A DNA stretch of 64,000 nt, from the NCBI GenBank assembly GCA_013054445.1, contig JAAMPI010000007.1, forward strand, positions 40,302 to 104,301, read 5' to 3'. Below are positions 43,570-56,882 of this stretch, one piece after another (the first letter of the stretch is position 1; every line of letters starts with the position of its first letter). Made by a program: the position numbers and the translations under genes. Source of the stretch: Cudoniella acicularis (lineage: Eukaryota; Ascomycota; Leotiomycetes; Helotiales; Helotiaceae). The notes under the pieces are model-generated. The model did not search any database. It was not told the origin of the DNA and saw only the letters and a list, made by a program, of their open reading frames with translations.

Positions 43570-46500
43570 ATGAGGTACGAACTGCAGTCTTCAATGAGAC
43601 GTAAATCAAGCTAATGATTGTTGAAGCCGAATATCTGCAACCGTTGCGAATGATCGCTTCGCAGCTGCCAGGGACAAATTTTTGGCTTCTGTTCCTGAGC
43701 ATGAACGTAAAATCTTCAGTACATGCGACAGTCGCCAGGCGCTTCTTCTGGAAATTGAAGACAAAAAATCATTGGGGCACATGAAAAATAAGGCTCTCGC
43801 AAAACCTCTAGAAAGAATCCACCGATTTAGTCGCTCGCTGGAGTCTTATTTCAAAGTGGTTGAGATCTTTATTCAATCCAACCCACAATACACTGCTATT
43901 CTTTGGGGAGCATTCCGTTTGGTATTGCAGGTCAGTAAATACTTGATGATACCGTGATAGAAGCTACAAGGTTAATACCCTGCCACTTTTCCAGCTTGCA
44001 AGCAACTTCACCATGTTTTTCGAGAAACTGGCCGCACTGCTCGAGTCCCTTAGTGATACAGCATTTTTCCAGTATGAAAGTATTATTGATGCATTGGAAC
44101 AGGAAGCAGAATATGAAAAAGCAGACTTCTATGAAGATATTGCCGACAGACACGCGCGTTTTAGAATAGCTGAGAATGCACTGTGTGATGTCTATGTTGA
44201 CATTTTTGAGCTGTTTCGCCGAGTATGGCAGATATTCACGAGGAAAGACGGTAGTAAGTAATATTTCCTTGTACTTTGCTGCTCGAACCGAAGTTCAAAT
44301 GTTCTCCAGGGTCACGACGGGGATTAATCATTTTCACTCAGCTCGTATGGAAGCCTTTTGATGCGACCTTCAGTGATCTCTCTGCACGATTTCAACAGAA
44401 TCGCAACTTGCTCAACATAACAATTGGCTTAAATCACTATGAGGAAGCAAGCAGAGAAAGGCTGAAGGAAGAAAGGTTTCGAAGGAAAACGGACGCAGCA
44501 CTTCAAGAACAAAACGAAGAAGCCCAACGAGAGCAACAGCGTAAGCTATGTTATGAAGCTCATCATGGTAGGTTTACTAATAGGATCCAGTCAAGACAAT
44601 CGAGCGAGTTCAGGCGTGGCTCGCACCACCAGAATTCAAAGTGGCGTTTGAGACGGCCCAAGAGCTTCGGTACAGTGAAACGGCCACTTGGCTATTTGAA
44701 TTGTCCAACTATAAAGATTGGAGAAATTTCCAGACCGATTTAGATGGTTCAGGAGATGGAAATAGTTTGACAGCTACCGATCGTATGTTTTGGGTCTCAG
44801 GTAAGTCCGTTGGCATAACTGAAGCAATGCACGAGCACCCAATTAAGATGATTACATCTAGGGAAACCTGGCTCTGGTAAAACGATTACCGCTGCTGCCT
44901 GTATTCAAGACTTGCGACAACGAAAGTCTCTTACACCTTCCTTGGAATACGACGTCTACTATTATTTCTTTAGTCAAGTATCACGTGGCTGTGAAATTCT
45001 TGCGCTTGACGCATATCGGGCCATTGCCTTCCAACTTCTACAACACTATCGCCAAGACAAGGCCATTCTCGATAAATTTGGATTTGCTATGTACCAACAG
45101 ACTTCAGGACCGCTCGCTTCTAAAGCAGAGCTTCTCGAACTTTTGAAGCTCTGTTTCGACAACGATAGGCCATGTTTTCTAGTACTTGATGGGGTCGACG
45201 AGTGTTCAGCCCCTGATAGCTTTTTGAAAGAATTGGAAACGATGGCCTCAGGAACACCCGCTAGGTGCTTATTCTTTAGCCGGCCCAATGTCGTCTGGCT
45301 TCGCAAAAATATCACCGAGGCTCGACGCCAGTCAATCACGCCTGAACTCAACCAAGATGATATATGCCGATATGTGCGGCACAAAATTGCGATATTGATG
45401 AATGAAGATCTCTTTCCCTCGAGTACTGATATTTCTAACATTATTGAGCGTCTCGTTCGCGGTTCAAACGGGATGTTTCTTTGGGCTCGACTCATGTTCA
45501 CATACCTTGAGTCTCCGGCACTGACATCGTGGGAACGCCTGACGACTATTTCCGAGGTAGAACTCATAGAAGGTCTTGATGGAATTTACGAGAGAATACT
45601 GGAAATGATTCATAAATTCCCGGAGGTTCAAAGACAACTGGCTAGGCGCGTGTTCTTATGGTTAACTTACGCCAAGAAGCGATTGGACAACACTGAGCTC
45701 CAGGAAGCACTAACGTCACCAGAGGAACTACGAAACGGGAACTCCAAGCTTGTTGACTTCGATAGTGCAGTTGTCTTATCATGCGGGAGCTTAGTCGAAG
45801 CGGAAATCCAACCTTCAACAAAACAAAACTTTCGTACTTTTTATCAATTTATCCATTTATCTGCGAAGGAATATCTCAGCAACGTCTCGGACAGCATACC
45901 GACCCCTCGAGGAAAACTGTCCTCATTCTATTGCGTATCCATGCAAAGAGCTAGCCTTGAAATATGTTTCATATGTCTAGGCTATCTGATGTATCATACT
46001 CCTGCACAGCCTCTTTCGGGTCAGCTTGATGTCAGCATATGCACAGAAAGCCTCGAGGACACTTTCCCTTTCTTGAGATATGCATCAACTCGATGGGTTG
46101 AACATCTGCTGGACTGTTCGTTTCTGGAGAGTTACGATCACAGCCGAAGCCAGCATGGGTCCTTCATGATAACGCAAGAACAAGTCCTTCAAGCAGTGTC
46201 ACGATTCCTTGGTCTGAATCTGAGTCTCATGGCTTGGGTCGAGTCCCAATACACCTTTGGTTCTGCGTCCCGAACCTTTCACGATCAGCGGAACTGGGCA
46301 ATGCGGATGCTCGACTTGCCAAGCGAGCACGTCCATCCTACCCAACATTATAAGCGCTTGAGGGATGTTGCAAACGAAATGCTTGCTTTTACTCACGACC
46401 TCCTGAAGATAAATGCCGATTGGAAACGTACCCTCAACGCCGATCCACATAAAATATGGGGCGACGTAACTGCCTTCACATCGAGTAGATTCTTGCGTTC

Positions 46501-48035
46501 AACGAGTGCCGTTTCTGTGAAGAGTCTCGCTCCTGAATTGCCGCCAGATGATTTGGTGAGCGGTTCGTGTTTGTGTACCATTTCGCAGAATTCCTCGGGC
46601 GGAACTGAATTGGGAATCCTCACTATTTTTCCGTCTAAGTATGTCTCTCCAATTTTCGCCCTCTCCTCCCTGATGAAGGGCCTGTAGATTTTTTGACTAA
46701 ATCCACCAGGGTGTTTGCCGAAAGGGACAAGGCTCCAAAGGTTGGACGATGGTTCTCGAACTGGGTAATTAAGTACGAAATCCGAGAGCTGCGTGGTACG
46801 TGTAATCGAAAAGGTAACTTTCGCATCCCGATGGAAGACGAGGACCTGATCTTGCAATTTGGGAGAGAACTAAATGGAGGTTCGAGAATCCACTTCCCTT
46901 GCTCCATTAGCAGTAACATAAACGTATTTTCGGTCCTGCGGAGGGTTTTCACTCTTAGGCGTCAAGCGGGCTCTAGACGGCCCAAGTTCAGCACTGCGGT
47001 GCTTCCGAGGCAAAATCGGTCTCTAGATTATACGCTAGGACACGGCTGGTCTCGCCCACAGGTTCAGGATTATACACTGAGGTTAAGTCCAAACGGAAAA
47101 TTCATTGTAGACAGCAACAGGTTGAGCTTAGACGTGTATGAAATTATGATGTCGGACGCACAAAGACGCGACTATTTGAGGTCTGCTGGATCAACTCCGA
47201 ATTTGGTTGTTCGAGATCTTTTTTGCTTCCACCCGCGTCTGCCATTAGCTGCCTTTGCAGAAGTATCATCATTGAAACTATGGAACCTATCGACCAGTAA
47301 GTACCACTCAGCAATGCGTAGGCTTGGTGAGAGACCTGGGAAAGCTTACGTATTGCAGAGTGCCATCCGACTACTTTTCAGTCCAGATCTGAATATGGCC
47401 TGCTCATGAAAGATATCAGGTTCTCGACTTGTGGGAAACACTTAGTCATAGCTGACTGGGACAGTGATTTCCCAGAAATCTTGAGTCTGGAGGAACATGG
47501 AGAATATCGACAAGCTAAGGATTGGATGGCCAATGAAGAGAAACAAAACCAATCATCCGAGCAAACGCTGCTGCCTACAAAACCTGCTGGTGGAAGTTTC
47601 CACACAGAAGGAACTTTAGTCACTACCTCAGGAGATGTCGCACTCGTTAGCACTGCTACCCTCAAACGCAATAGGAATCAACTCACTATGGGTGTCCTTA
47701 TGGAGAATGGAGGCGAGGATGAAGTGTCTTTGCTGGATGTGCCCAATTGGTCTTGTTTGAAAGACTCGAGATTTTCTGTTAGCCTCCCGAAGACTGCAGA
47801 GGATAAGGTCGACATTGTTTTCAATGCTGTTGCTCAGCCTTGGTACGACTATCCCCGGGAGCGAGAACAAAAACCGGAAAGAAGCAGCGACCAAGGCAAG
47901 GAAGCGTTACCAATACTAGTCAGCAAGGATACGAGAGCGATAAGAGTACCTTCGTCTTCCTCGGCCTCTCAACTTATTCCTTGGACTGCAACGCGACACT
48001 TATTAAGTGAAGAGGAGTCAGGCGGCTCGTGTTGA
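43570..48035 (+). CDS. NACHT NLR protein with N-terminal helical domain and probable beta-propeller C-terminus
   Basis: Eight exons sum to exactly 1350 codons: 43570-43574, 43627-43930, 43995-44253, 44310-44540, 44591-44800, 44862-46638, 46710-47296, 47359-48035. The first coding exon is only ATGAG; joining it to 43627 gives MSRISATVANDRFAAARDKF, the expected start of this class. Residues about 40-200 (FLASVPEHERKIFSTC, SRSLESYFKVVEIF, LWGAFRLVLQLASNF) match the helical N-terminal domain of many fungal NACHT proteins. The P-loop GKPGSGKT is at 337-344, and Walker B LVLDGVDE at 443-450. The C-terminal 400 residues contain LRLSPNGKFIVDSN, SLKLWNLST and DIRFSTCGKHLVIAD, WD40-like blades. An apparent frameshift at 47380-47406 is resolved by an intron at 47297-47358. 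Likely cytosolic sensor for allorecognition or defence; ligand unknown. Confidence 0.85.
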
Positions 48036-48689
48036 ATCAGCCCCACTTATACTACGCTCATTGTATGCTGTTTGATGATTCCTTTTGCTATAACAAACTC
48101 TGATTCATCTCTTTACATGTTTTATTCTCACAATGGTATGAAGCTAGCTAGTGACCACGTTACCTCACGCAAAGTTCCATTTTCGTCTTTGGACCTAAGC
48201 CGAGCCCTGAACGATGAGCACCCTAATGAGTCAGCTAAATCACACTCAAAGGGATGCTCTTCCGGTCCCTTGAGAATCGGTTAAGTTTCTATATTGTCTA
48301 TATATAGAATTTTGCAGATGCTTATTGCTTGTAGCACATCCATCTCCTTAAACCTATCAAGATACTATAGGTCCCTGTGGAGCTGATTTGGATCTGTGAT
48401 ATCTTATTGCTTTAGGTATTAGGTGAAAGTGGTATTCAGCTTTATTATATAAGTTGTGAGGATATAAAGGCTATTCTTATAGGAATTATATAGAATAATT
48501 CTGTACAAAATCATTGAAGATGTATCCCTTGCGAATTGATCATAAACCTGAGCTGCTTGCAGGATCCCCTTAGTCAAGTCACACATGACTCAGTTATTTA
48601 GCCTTAGTAGAGAAAGAGTCTTGGCGGGCCCGAGGATCTATATCAATCAGAACGATGTACAGGAGCGCTTAGCGCAGGTTTTACGAATA
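48036..48689. other. Spacer between NACHT gene and Fot1 relic
   Basis: Holds a 70-codon frame (48072-48284) just after the NACHT stop, which might be an old extension of it. No gene supported. Becomes AT-rich toward the transposon. Confidence 0.35.
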
Positions 48690-49190
48690 AGGGATAAGTC
48701 CGTGCCCCCCTATTTAGCCCACCCCCTCGCTTAGCTCACCGCCACTCCTAACCCTCCTACTTTAAATAATTATATCTTTATAACGCCTTATTTAATTTCT
48801 TATAAATTTTATGTATTTTTTAATTTGATTATAAAGAATAAATATACTAAGGAAGACGTGATATAAGCGCTTGAATTAATCGTAAATAGCGTATCTATAT
48901 AAAACGCTAGTCGAGATTATAAGGTTCCGAGGTCTATACTTTAGAATCGTCTTAAAGGCCACGAATCGTATTAAGAAGTAGCTATATCTCTTTAAAGGCT
49001 TACCCTGACTCAGGAAAAACGTTTAACCGATTAGGTAAGAGCTAGGGCTATTAGATACGGCCTACTTAACCGAAAACTATAAAAACACACCCTCTTTTAT
49101 AAAAGCCGTAATAAATACAATTAAAGCTATTTTAGCTTAAAATTGATATATATTAATATAATCCGATTTATATCAATCTATAACTTTATC
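48690..49190 (+). mobile_element. RIP-degraded Fot1/pogo-type transposon fragment
   Basis: Plus frame from about 48838 reads TKEDVI-x-ALELIVNSVSI-x-NASRDYKVPRS, then NRLKGHESY-x-EVAISL-x-RLTLTQEKRLTD-x-VRA, where every x is TAA or TAG at a Gln or Trp position. This is the N-terminal helix-turn-helix region of pogo/Fot1 transposases (VPRSTL, then a Q-E-L-T-x-W block). Only the 5' part remains; it stops where the HET gene begins. The TIR candidate near 48690 (GTGCCCCCCTATTTAGCCC) is unpaired. Confidence 0.65.
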
Positions 49191-49200
49191 TTTTATTTCT

Positions 49201-51162
49201 TTGGCTAGATCATTTCCTAGATCACTTATACTAGTTACCACATATATACCATCTAGATTAGTTGTACCAGAGTTTGCATATAATAAACTGGTTCCTAAAG
49301 GCTATTTCCCCTCACCGAATTCAAAAAAAAAGCAAAACAACTGTCTCTTCTGCCAATTCATCGTACAAATTTTCTCTCGCGATCCTGAATATGCCAAGTT
49401 GACGAATCCCGTTGTTTGCTTAAATCCAGATAACTATGGTTCCTATTCCCCCAACATGTTGCAAAACGGCGAAGGGAAATATACTAGAAGATTAGAGATT
49501 TGGGCCGAGGATAGGAATTTCGAGAGCACGCATCAGTACCCCCGCTTGCAAAAGCATAATATCCAAATTTGCGATGGGACAGCTTTATGTGGCAGGATAA
49601 TCAAGAATGAGATCAACATGGAGATTATCAAACGATGGCTACATCTCTGTAAGGGGCATGAGAAATGTTCCTTCAACTTAAAAAACGCTGGCGACATGCG
49701 CGTTATCGACGTGATCGAAGAACGTGTCTGCTATGCAGCTAATCCCGACTACGCAGCATTAAGTTACACCTGGGGACCACCTCGCATCACACAACTAAAA
49801 CTCACCAAAAAAATTCAAGATGCACTATTCAGAACTGGTGGAATCAGGGAAGCACCAAGCACCATCAAAGATGCAGTCAAAGTCTGCAAAGGTCTAGGAA
49901 TCCGCTACCTCTGGGTGGACGCCCTGTGTATTTTCCAAGACGGAACAAGTCTCGATGAAATCAATGATATGGATAAGATATATGCCGGGGCAAAAATCAC
50001 CATTGTCAGCGCATCGGGAGAGAATTCTTGGGCGGGATTACCAGGCGTGAGTCCAGATACAAGGAAAATCAATCAAGGACTGACAGTTATTGATGGGTTA
50101 TCACTGAGTACTGTGCAACCGTCTTTCCGGAAAGCAATGGAGGGAACCGTTTGGTCGACTCGAGGATGGACGTTTCAAGAAAGTGTGATTTCGCCGCGGT
50201 TATTGATTTTCACTGATGCTCAGGTGTTTTATCAATGTAAAACGGATTTATGGTGTGAAGACACCGTCCTAGAAAGTACTGAGCAGGAATCATCATTGGA
50301 ACTTTACCTGAGGGAATGGGGCGATCCCTTGGAAAGGCTATCGCTTGATGAATGTGGATCCCTCTACGAATACACTCGACTCGTCCAACAATATACTCTC
50401 CGCCATTTCACCTACCAATCCGACGTTATCCGTGCATTCATGGGAATCTTAGGACCTCTCTCTAAAACTTTAAACACGGAATTCTTCGCTTGTCTGCCAG
50501 AGCGATATTTCGACTACGCTTTGCTCTTTGGAGTAAGGGCTCATACGGACCCGCCTAAGCCGCCTGAGCGAAGACCTGGATTCCCTAGCTGGAGCTGGGC
50601 GGGGTGGGTTACTGCAGGTTCTGGAATCGGTTTAGAAGAGTACCAGGAACATCGTATACATTCTATAATCTCCTGGTTCCGCGTTCAAGAGGATAAGATT
50701 CAGTGGATACCTAATGTGGGAATCAACGACGCGGATGATTATACTATGAAAGCGCTCCCGGATTTCCATCTCCCCACAGATCTCCAGAAATCAGAAGTGG
50801 ATAACCTTCTCATATTCGAGACAACAACAGCCTTTCTACCCGTATCATTTTCCTTCAGAGAGCCTCCATACACAGTCAATATCTTTGCTAAAGATTTCGC
50901 CATCACCTTCCCCAAGGAAGTGGAATGGACTTATTTGGACCCGGATTGGCGAAAGACACAGCCGCTGTACTTGGAGTTTATTTTAATTGGGGTGAATGAG
51001 GATAGAAGAGAAGAGCTTGAGTATGATGATAGTCAAGCTTTGCATATAATGCTTATTGAAACGGATAAGCGTGGGGTTTCTTCGAGAGTAGAGCAGTTTC
51101 CTATTAGAAGGAGTGTATGGGAAAGTGCGAATCCTGTTAGGCGGGTGGTGTTTTTGATTTGA
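49201..51162 (+). CDS. HET-domain protein (heterokaryon incompatibility), N-terminal start unresolved
   Basis: Uninterrupted frame of 653 codons ending TGA at 51162. Motifs in order: [13 protein letters not shown] (N-terminal Cys pair common in this class), [31 protein letters not shown] with [55 protein letters not shown]. These define the complete HET domain and its conserved downstream blocks. The frame begins with TTG at 49201 and its first ATG is at 49456, after the Cys pair, so the real start must be in an upstream exon. That upstream DNA is the Fot1 relic, so the first exon may be displaced, captured or lost. HET proteins trigger growth arrest or cell death on fusion with incompatible strains, usually with partner genes. 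Confidence 0.8.
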   Translation: MARSFPRSLILVTTYIPSRLVVPEFAYNKLVPKGYFPSPNSKKKQNNCLFCQFIVQIFSRDPEYAKLTNPVVCLNPDNYGSYSPNMLQNGEGKYTRRLEIWAEDRNFESTHQYPRLQKHNIQICDGTALCGRIIKNEINMEIIKRWLHLCKGHEKCSFNLKNAGDMRVIDVIEERVCYAANPDYAALSYTWGPPRITQLKLTKKIQDALFRTGGIREAPSTIKDAVKVCKGLGIRYLWVDALCIFQDGTSLDEINDMDKIYAGAKITIVSASGENSWAGLPGVSPDTRKINQGLTVIDGLSLSTVQPSFRKAMEGTVWSTRGWTFQESVISPRLLIFTDAQVFYQCKTDLWCEDTVLESTEQESSLELYLREWGDPLERLSLDECGSLYEYTRLVQQYTLRHFTYQSDVIRAFMGILGPLSKTLNTEFFACLPERYFDYALLFGVRAHTDPPKPPERRPGFPSWSWAGWVTAGSGIGLEEYQEHRIHSIISWFRVQEDKIQWIPNVGINDADDYTMKALPDFHLPTDLQKSEVDNLLIFETTTAFLPVSFSFREPPYTVNIFAKDFAITFPKEVEWTYLDPDWRKTQPLYLEFILIGVNEDRREELEYDDSQALHIMLIETDKRGVSSRVEQFPIRRSVWESANPVRRVVFLI

Positions 51163-52747
51163 ATCTTTTTCTTATTTATATATAGAATTCAGAAACAAAG
51201 ATACATTATTTGGAAAGTGTAACTAGGTATCGAAAGAGGCTTAATCAACCTCTTAAAGCTGTTGAAAATAACGTAGGCAAAAGAAGCTAAAGGGGTTATC
51301 CCTGAGCATGTCTGAGCACACGCTGAGTACACTTAAGAATCCACGTCCTGAGAATAAAATAGTCCTATCAAAAGAAATATAGAAAAAATGTTTACAGGAA
51401 TCGAGTTAAGTGCCAATATATCCACTCGTTTCAGTATAATATACATACGTTTGGAATTTCAGGTACCGAATGAACGGACAGCTTTTCACAAGAGACAGCA
51501 ATCCAGACTCCCGGAAATCCATTTCTCTAAACGCTCTCAAACTTAAACAACCATCTCTAGTAGACACCCACGAACCCGCTACTGCCATCGCCGCCTCTAG
51601 TCTAGACCACCCATCACGCAAATCGTCGAAGATTGCCTTGTACTGATCTATTTACTCAACGAAGCTAAACAGCCATGCAACATACTCTTCGTAGCATGCA
51701 GTTATTTGTGCGATAGAAAGGTAGAGACAAAACTTCTTTTTATATAGGCAATGGATCTCTAAACTAAAAGTTTAAACGCAAAAGTAACGAAATAAAGGCA
51801 GAAAGAGAGAAAGATTTACTTACACCCTACAACTCAATTCTTACCCATTCACCCACGTATCTACCTATTGAATCTAACTCCCACCTCTAACGCCTGCCCC
51901 CATTCTCCCCTACCTCTCCTCTTCCCGTTCCCCTAGGTGCATTTGACATCATAGCCATCAGATTGAAATCGTTCGGCGTTGGTTTCCAGTATCCCCTGCT
52001 GTTACGGTATTAGGAGAGTATTGCGGTAGGTGACTCTTTTATGCTTCATTTTGTTGCTGGGTTGCTGTTGCTAAATAGCAATCATTTGTTCGTTCGCTAT
52101 CGTCCCCTTACTCGCTTAGTTGAATAACACTTTACTGTCGCTCCGCTATACGTACACACACATACACACATATACACAGACACTTATGCCCGCTATTATA
52201 ACCCCCTCTAGCCTTTCTAGCCACCCTACCGTTCCCTATCATGCGAAACGGAAGTAGCATATTATCACCTTTAAAATGTTGTATTTAGACCTACTATCAT
52301 GAAAGATGTATGGTCTGACTGGAGGCGCGGGGATTCGGATACAGACTGGTATATTACCGTTCCAACAGTTCGTGATAATACTTATAACATAATGTCCGAC
52401 AGTTTAAAAAGTGCGGTAAAAGTTATGTGAAAATAGAAAGAGAGAGGAGAGTGTAATTGATTATATAGCTCTACAGAAGCTCTGTGATGTTAATCCCTTG
52501 TGATGTATAAGACGCAGCTCGTGACTTGCCAATTCGTATATGTACAGTATTTTGCACCTTCACTGTCTAAAAAGCCCTTAAACGCATCCCACTCCAAATA
52601 TAGATGTAAATACAGGTGACATATGCCGTGAAATACCAATATATGCATAGCACCGGGGCATAAAACAAAATGCTCATGTAAATATCAAAACAGAGGAGAT
52701 TGACATAAGTTCCCAAAACGAATCGTAAAATGACTTACCTCTCACCC
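51163..52747. other. Intergenic region with CA-rich microsatellite
   Basis: No gene supported. A CA-repeat-like stretch lies at about 52151-52180. The 71-codon minus frame near 51406-51621 has no family features. Confidence 0.45.
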
Positions 52748-55700
52748 CTAGACACCTTTACTCACCGTAAACCATGAAGAGATCCACCGATAGCCACCAC
52801 TCAACTGGGAGACATTATGCCTCTTACCCTCTTGCAATCTCGAGCGTTCAGCTTCCGCTTCACCATTTTTCTCCTCTTGCTTCAAAAACTCAATACCCTT
52901 CGGCATTGATTTAACCAACAGCGTATCAATAACAGCTGCCAGCTTCACCCTTCGCCCCGCCAACTCCGGCGGAAAGTTCAGAACAATAGCCGTCGGTTTC
53001 CGTCTTGGTTGGCCCCAGTGCTGTTTACTGGATGCCGTAGGAGATGCGCCGTGTTTAAGGAAGATCTCCATGATGTCCGCCCAAGTGGCGGCATCCTTGA
53101 TCCATCGTTGGTATCTCATGCCGTTGGTATCCCACAGCTCCTCATCGAATTCGAGTTGCGATAGATGTGACAAGGCGCCCGCCAGCGCCTCTTCCCACGG
53201 CGAGTTTCCATGGAAGGAGAAATTCGGATCGGCGCCCGCTTCCAAGGCGCGTTTGACGGTCGCAGGATCTGGGACTTTCGACTGCCCTTCTTTGTTTCGG
53301 GAATAGCACGTTACGGTGTGGATGAGCAGATGATGGTTCACATCGTGGTCAACTACAAGACCGCTCTCATCCTTTATAGCTATGTAGTGACGGAGCCCTA
53401 TTGCTTTGGCGAGGTCGTAAAAGGGGATGAGTTGGTTGTATGGTTTGATTCCTTCGAGTTCGATTCCATGGATCCAATGGTTGAGTGCCCCACCGCGAGT
53501 TGAATCGTGGTCGATCAATACCGTGCTTTGGAATCCTTGGTTTGTAAACGTACTGCTGGAAGAGAATTGATGCTTGAATTTTTGTGCATGACCTCCGGAA
53601 AATTGTAACGCTTCGGATCTAGGCATAGCAACAGCAGACCTAGACTCCTTGATTCTAAAATCGTCATCAGAGGCACAATCGTAGTATTCGTCGGAATCAT
53701 TCTCGGACTCCGTCCTCGTATAGGATATACTTTTCTGAAGTTTAGGTAGCACTGATCGGTCTTTGAGCTTCGATTGTTCAGATGTTTTGTCGACCCTGCC
53801 TCCAATCGTGTTGCCATGACAAACTCTCCATTGATATGTTGCTGCAGAATCGAGTTGATCCAATAATTCAGGGAATCCAACCTCAAGATTGTCTTCAGCC
53901 TTTTTGGCGAACCTCAAAGCATCACGAATAATTGTCATATCAAGCGGGTTTCCATATCTGGTATCCAAAGCCTTCAGCTGCAGCACATTGGATCGCAATA
54001 GCGAGAGTTGGGGACAAAAGTTTGTTCCTTGAGTATGTTTGACAATTTTATCCCAAACCGAAGGCTTCTTGAAAAAATCAGAGACTGTTCGATGTAAGAA
54101 GACAACTCGCGCGTCGGGTGCAATGTTAGAATACTTCGACTCATAAGACTCGAGCAATCCAGAGCATACACTCTTCAGCCTGCTGTCCATCAGCTTACAC
54201 CGGCCAGAAATTTCATTGGTAGGTAGAGGGCGTAGTGAAGAATTGATTGCCAAGGATTCGTCCTCGTCTTCGGCCCAGGAAAGTTGCAGGAGGGTTATTT
54301 GACGACTGGTCGATTCTTTCTGCGCAACAAGAACGATTTGGAATATCTGAGATGCTTGCTCTAGGTAAAAGGGGTCTGTTTTAATGAGCATGTGTTCGTA
54401 AAGTGCTTCGAGATCGGCTGGAAGGTGGCGCAAACGCCGTTGAAGATCTGTTATTCGATTCTGGTCTCGCAATCCTTGAAGCAGAGACTTAACCACGAGT
54501 TTTACCCAAAGAAATACCCCATCTGCTTTTGTGACAATCTCGGTGACTAGACGTTTAGCTTGTCCTGGATTTTTCAAGGACAGTCGTGCCATGTGCCGGT
54601 GGTTTCCAAGCTTGTCCTCCACATAGGAGTTGATATCACTGTGCGTCAAATTTTGAAGCTTCAAACCAGGGAAATTCGAAAATGCCTCTTCGAAAACCAG
54701 GAGCGGCCTGCTTGATAAGCACATCTTGACGCCAGGCTCGTGAGCGAAGTCCAGAAAATATTCGACAATATCATCATGATCCCCATCATACTCGTCCAGA
54801 CCATCGATGAAGAAGCAGAGTTTGATATGCCGGCTCTGGCATTCCTGTATCAGTGTTCGAAATGCACGCTTCAATTGCGACAAAGTCCATGGTTTTGACT
54901 CGTGGGAAAGAAGGGATGCTTTTGCTGGAGCTGTACCGAGCTTGAGTGCTGATTTTACTTGTGTCGACCATACATCCCATGCGTGTGGTAAAACCTTTGG
55001 AATGAGATCTCGATGGGTTTGAAGCGTCTCGAATAGCAACGTGCGCAGCAAGCCCCGTTGTGATCGTTGTTCTTCCATGCCGCTGTTCCAGAAAAAAAAT
55101 CCAGTCATATCGAAGCTTGACGAACCTGCCCATCTTTGTAGCTCCTGCCGAGTTCGCTGGTGGCCGAATATATATTTCATCAACGTAGATTTTCCAGATC
55201 CGGCTTTCCCATTGACCCAGTAAAAGCCGTCGTCCCTTTGCAGCCACTCCACGAAATTGCCCCAGCTCTTATCCCCTATCTTGCAATCCCTATATATCCA
55301 TTCGAATGTTTGATGATGGGCTATTTCGACATCTTCATGCCGGTCTCGACTGCTGGGGAAATCCAATGTGCCGAGAATACCATTTTCTATCATAAGCAAT
55401 ATCATCTCATGCTCGATCAACGCTTCAGCAGCCGAAGGCTCATGTTTTTGTGCCTCCTCTTCTTCTTCCTCGTCCTGATGCCGTAGTGTCTGAAGTGTGC
55501 CATGTCTTTCCATCCCGGGTCTCTCCTTGTATCCTTGTAACTCTGCTAATTTCTCCGCCTGTCGTTGTAGCTCGTTTGCGAATTCGTCCCGGACACTGAG
55601 AAAGGTTGTAATAATAGCCTGGGTGCACTGTGACAATTGGTGGGAGGTTTGGACCTGCTGGATGGCGATTGTCTTGAGGGATCCTCTGGCGGTCGAATTA

Positions 55701-56211
55701 GCAGCCTGAACATTAAGTTTTCCTGGCCATGAAGAATATGTTCATACCGGAAGGACATCAGGACTCGGAATTCAATCTCGCTCCTAACATCATTAAGCTG
55801 CGCTGCCAGAGAGTCCATCTCTTCCCGACTCCATGATGCCCTTAGAGCCTTCTTGAAACTCTCCCAATTCCGATGTGACGAACTGCCTTGGACCTTCAAC
55901 CTATCCAGTCGCGATATCAGCTTTTTTACAATAAAATGGCATCTGCGACATAAATCATCCAGTGCCAAATCGTCGTCCGAGTACTCTTCTGTGTATCCTT
56001 TAGCGTCTACCGGCTGGTTTTCGCGCAAGGATTTATGCAAATTTGTGGTCAAGGAATCGAGATCGAGAGCGAGGAATTCAACGAGGACTTTGTCAGATAG
56101 AGCACCATCGATGGACTTGTAGAGTTGTCGACTGTGGGAGATGAGCTTACACCCGAAATCGACGAATTGAATGACATTGCTTGCGAGGGACAAGGCGGAG
56201 ATCGGGTCCAT
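52748..56211 (-). CDS. NACHT STAND protein with fungal N-terminal domain
   Basis: Two exons, 56211-55748 and 55685-52748, give 1133 residues in phase. The 62-base intron has GTATGA, GCTAATT and CCAG. Residues 1-155 (MDPISALSLASNVIQFVDFG, LCRRCHFIVKKLI, LMSFR) match the helical STAND N-terminal domain also seen in the gene at 9004. An acidic run (EEEEEEA) follows. NACHT: FEWIYRD, P-loop GKAGSGKST at 314-322, Walker B LCFFIDGLDEY near 444-454, CLSSRPLLVFE, then VVFLHRTVSDFF. The C-terminus has a Ser/Asp-rich linker and ankyrin-like traces (ALEAGADPNFSFHGNSP, EIFLKHGASPTA). Complete and uninterrupted, hence likely functional. A signal-sensing NLR; the ligand is unknown. Confidence 0.9.
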
Positions 56212-56882
56212 CGTGGGCCATGGAGAGGCTTTAGGTATATGCTGCTACGTGGTTAAGGATATGAACATACTCGTCGAGTATCTAGACTTTCGCTACTGAG
56301 AGATATAGCTGTTGATGTGCACAGCCCCGAAGGCGGGGTTGATGTTGAAGCATGACGGCGACGGCGATTGTTGTGAAGCTCCATTGCATATCTTGGCGTA
56401 AGCATCTTCCGATTTAGGAAGCTTGTCTGATGTCCTCGTGTACACACGAGGGTATAATATAAGACGCGGCATTAGAAGTGAGAGAAGAAGAGATTCAATT
56501 GCAAAGAAAAGATGGTTCTTTGGCGATGGAGGTATTGAGATGAAAACAAGCAATTTCAGGGAAGCGAGACAGTGTTTGGGCATTGTTCCAGCGCTCCGGG
56601 CCGTGCCTCCCGCACTGAAACATCACTAAAAATTTAGAGTGCAACAACATCTCATGTATGTCTTCAGATGGTATTTCGCATTACTGAGGCATTATCAATC
56701 TATTGTGCTGCAGTCTATGTGCAATATATGGTTATTTATCCTTCCTATCCTAAATCATGACACCGATAATCCTGTCCCGAGGAGCCAATACCAGTTGATC
56801 GAATGAACGACACCAGTAGATCCTCTAGCAAGCCTTCTCCTATATTCCAAACCTCCTCCAACTCCCTAAACACCACCCTCCA
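56212..56882. other. Intergenic region
   Basis: Upstream of the NACHT gene and 3' of the UBC/F-box gene. No coding feature recognised. Confidence 0.4.

Noticed and set aside
47370..47410. Frameshift in the NACHT beta-propeller region
   Set aside because: An intron at 47297-47358 (GTAAGT to GCAG) restores one frame, and all exon lengths then sum to a multiple of three.
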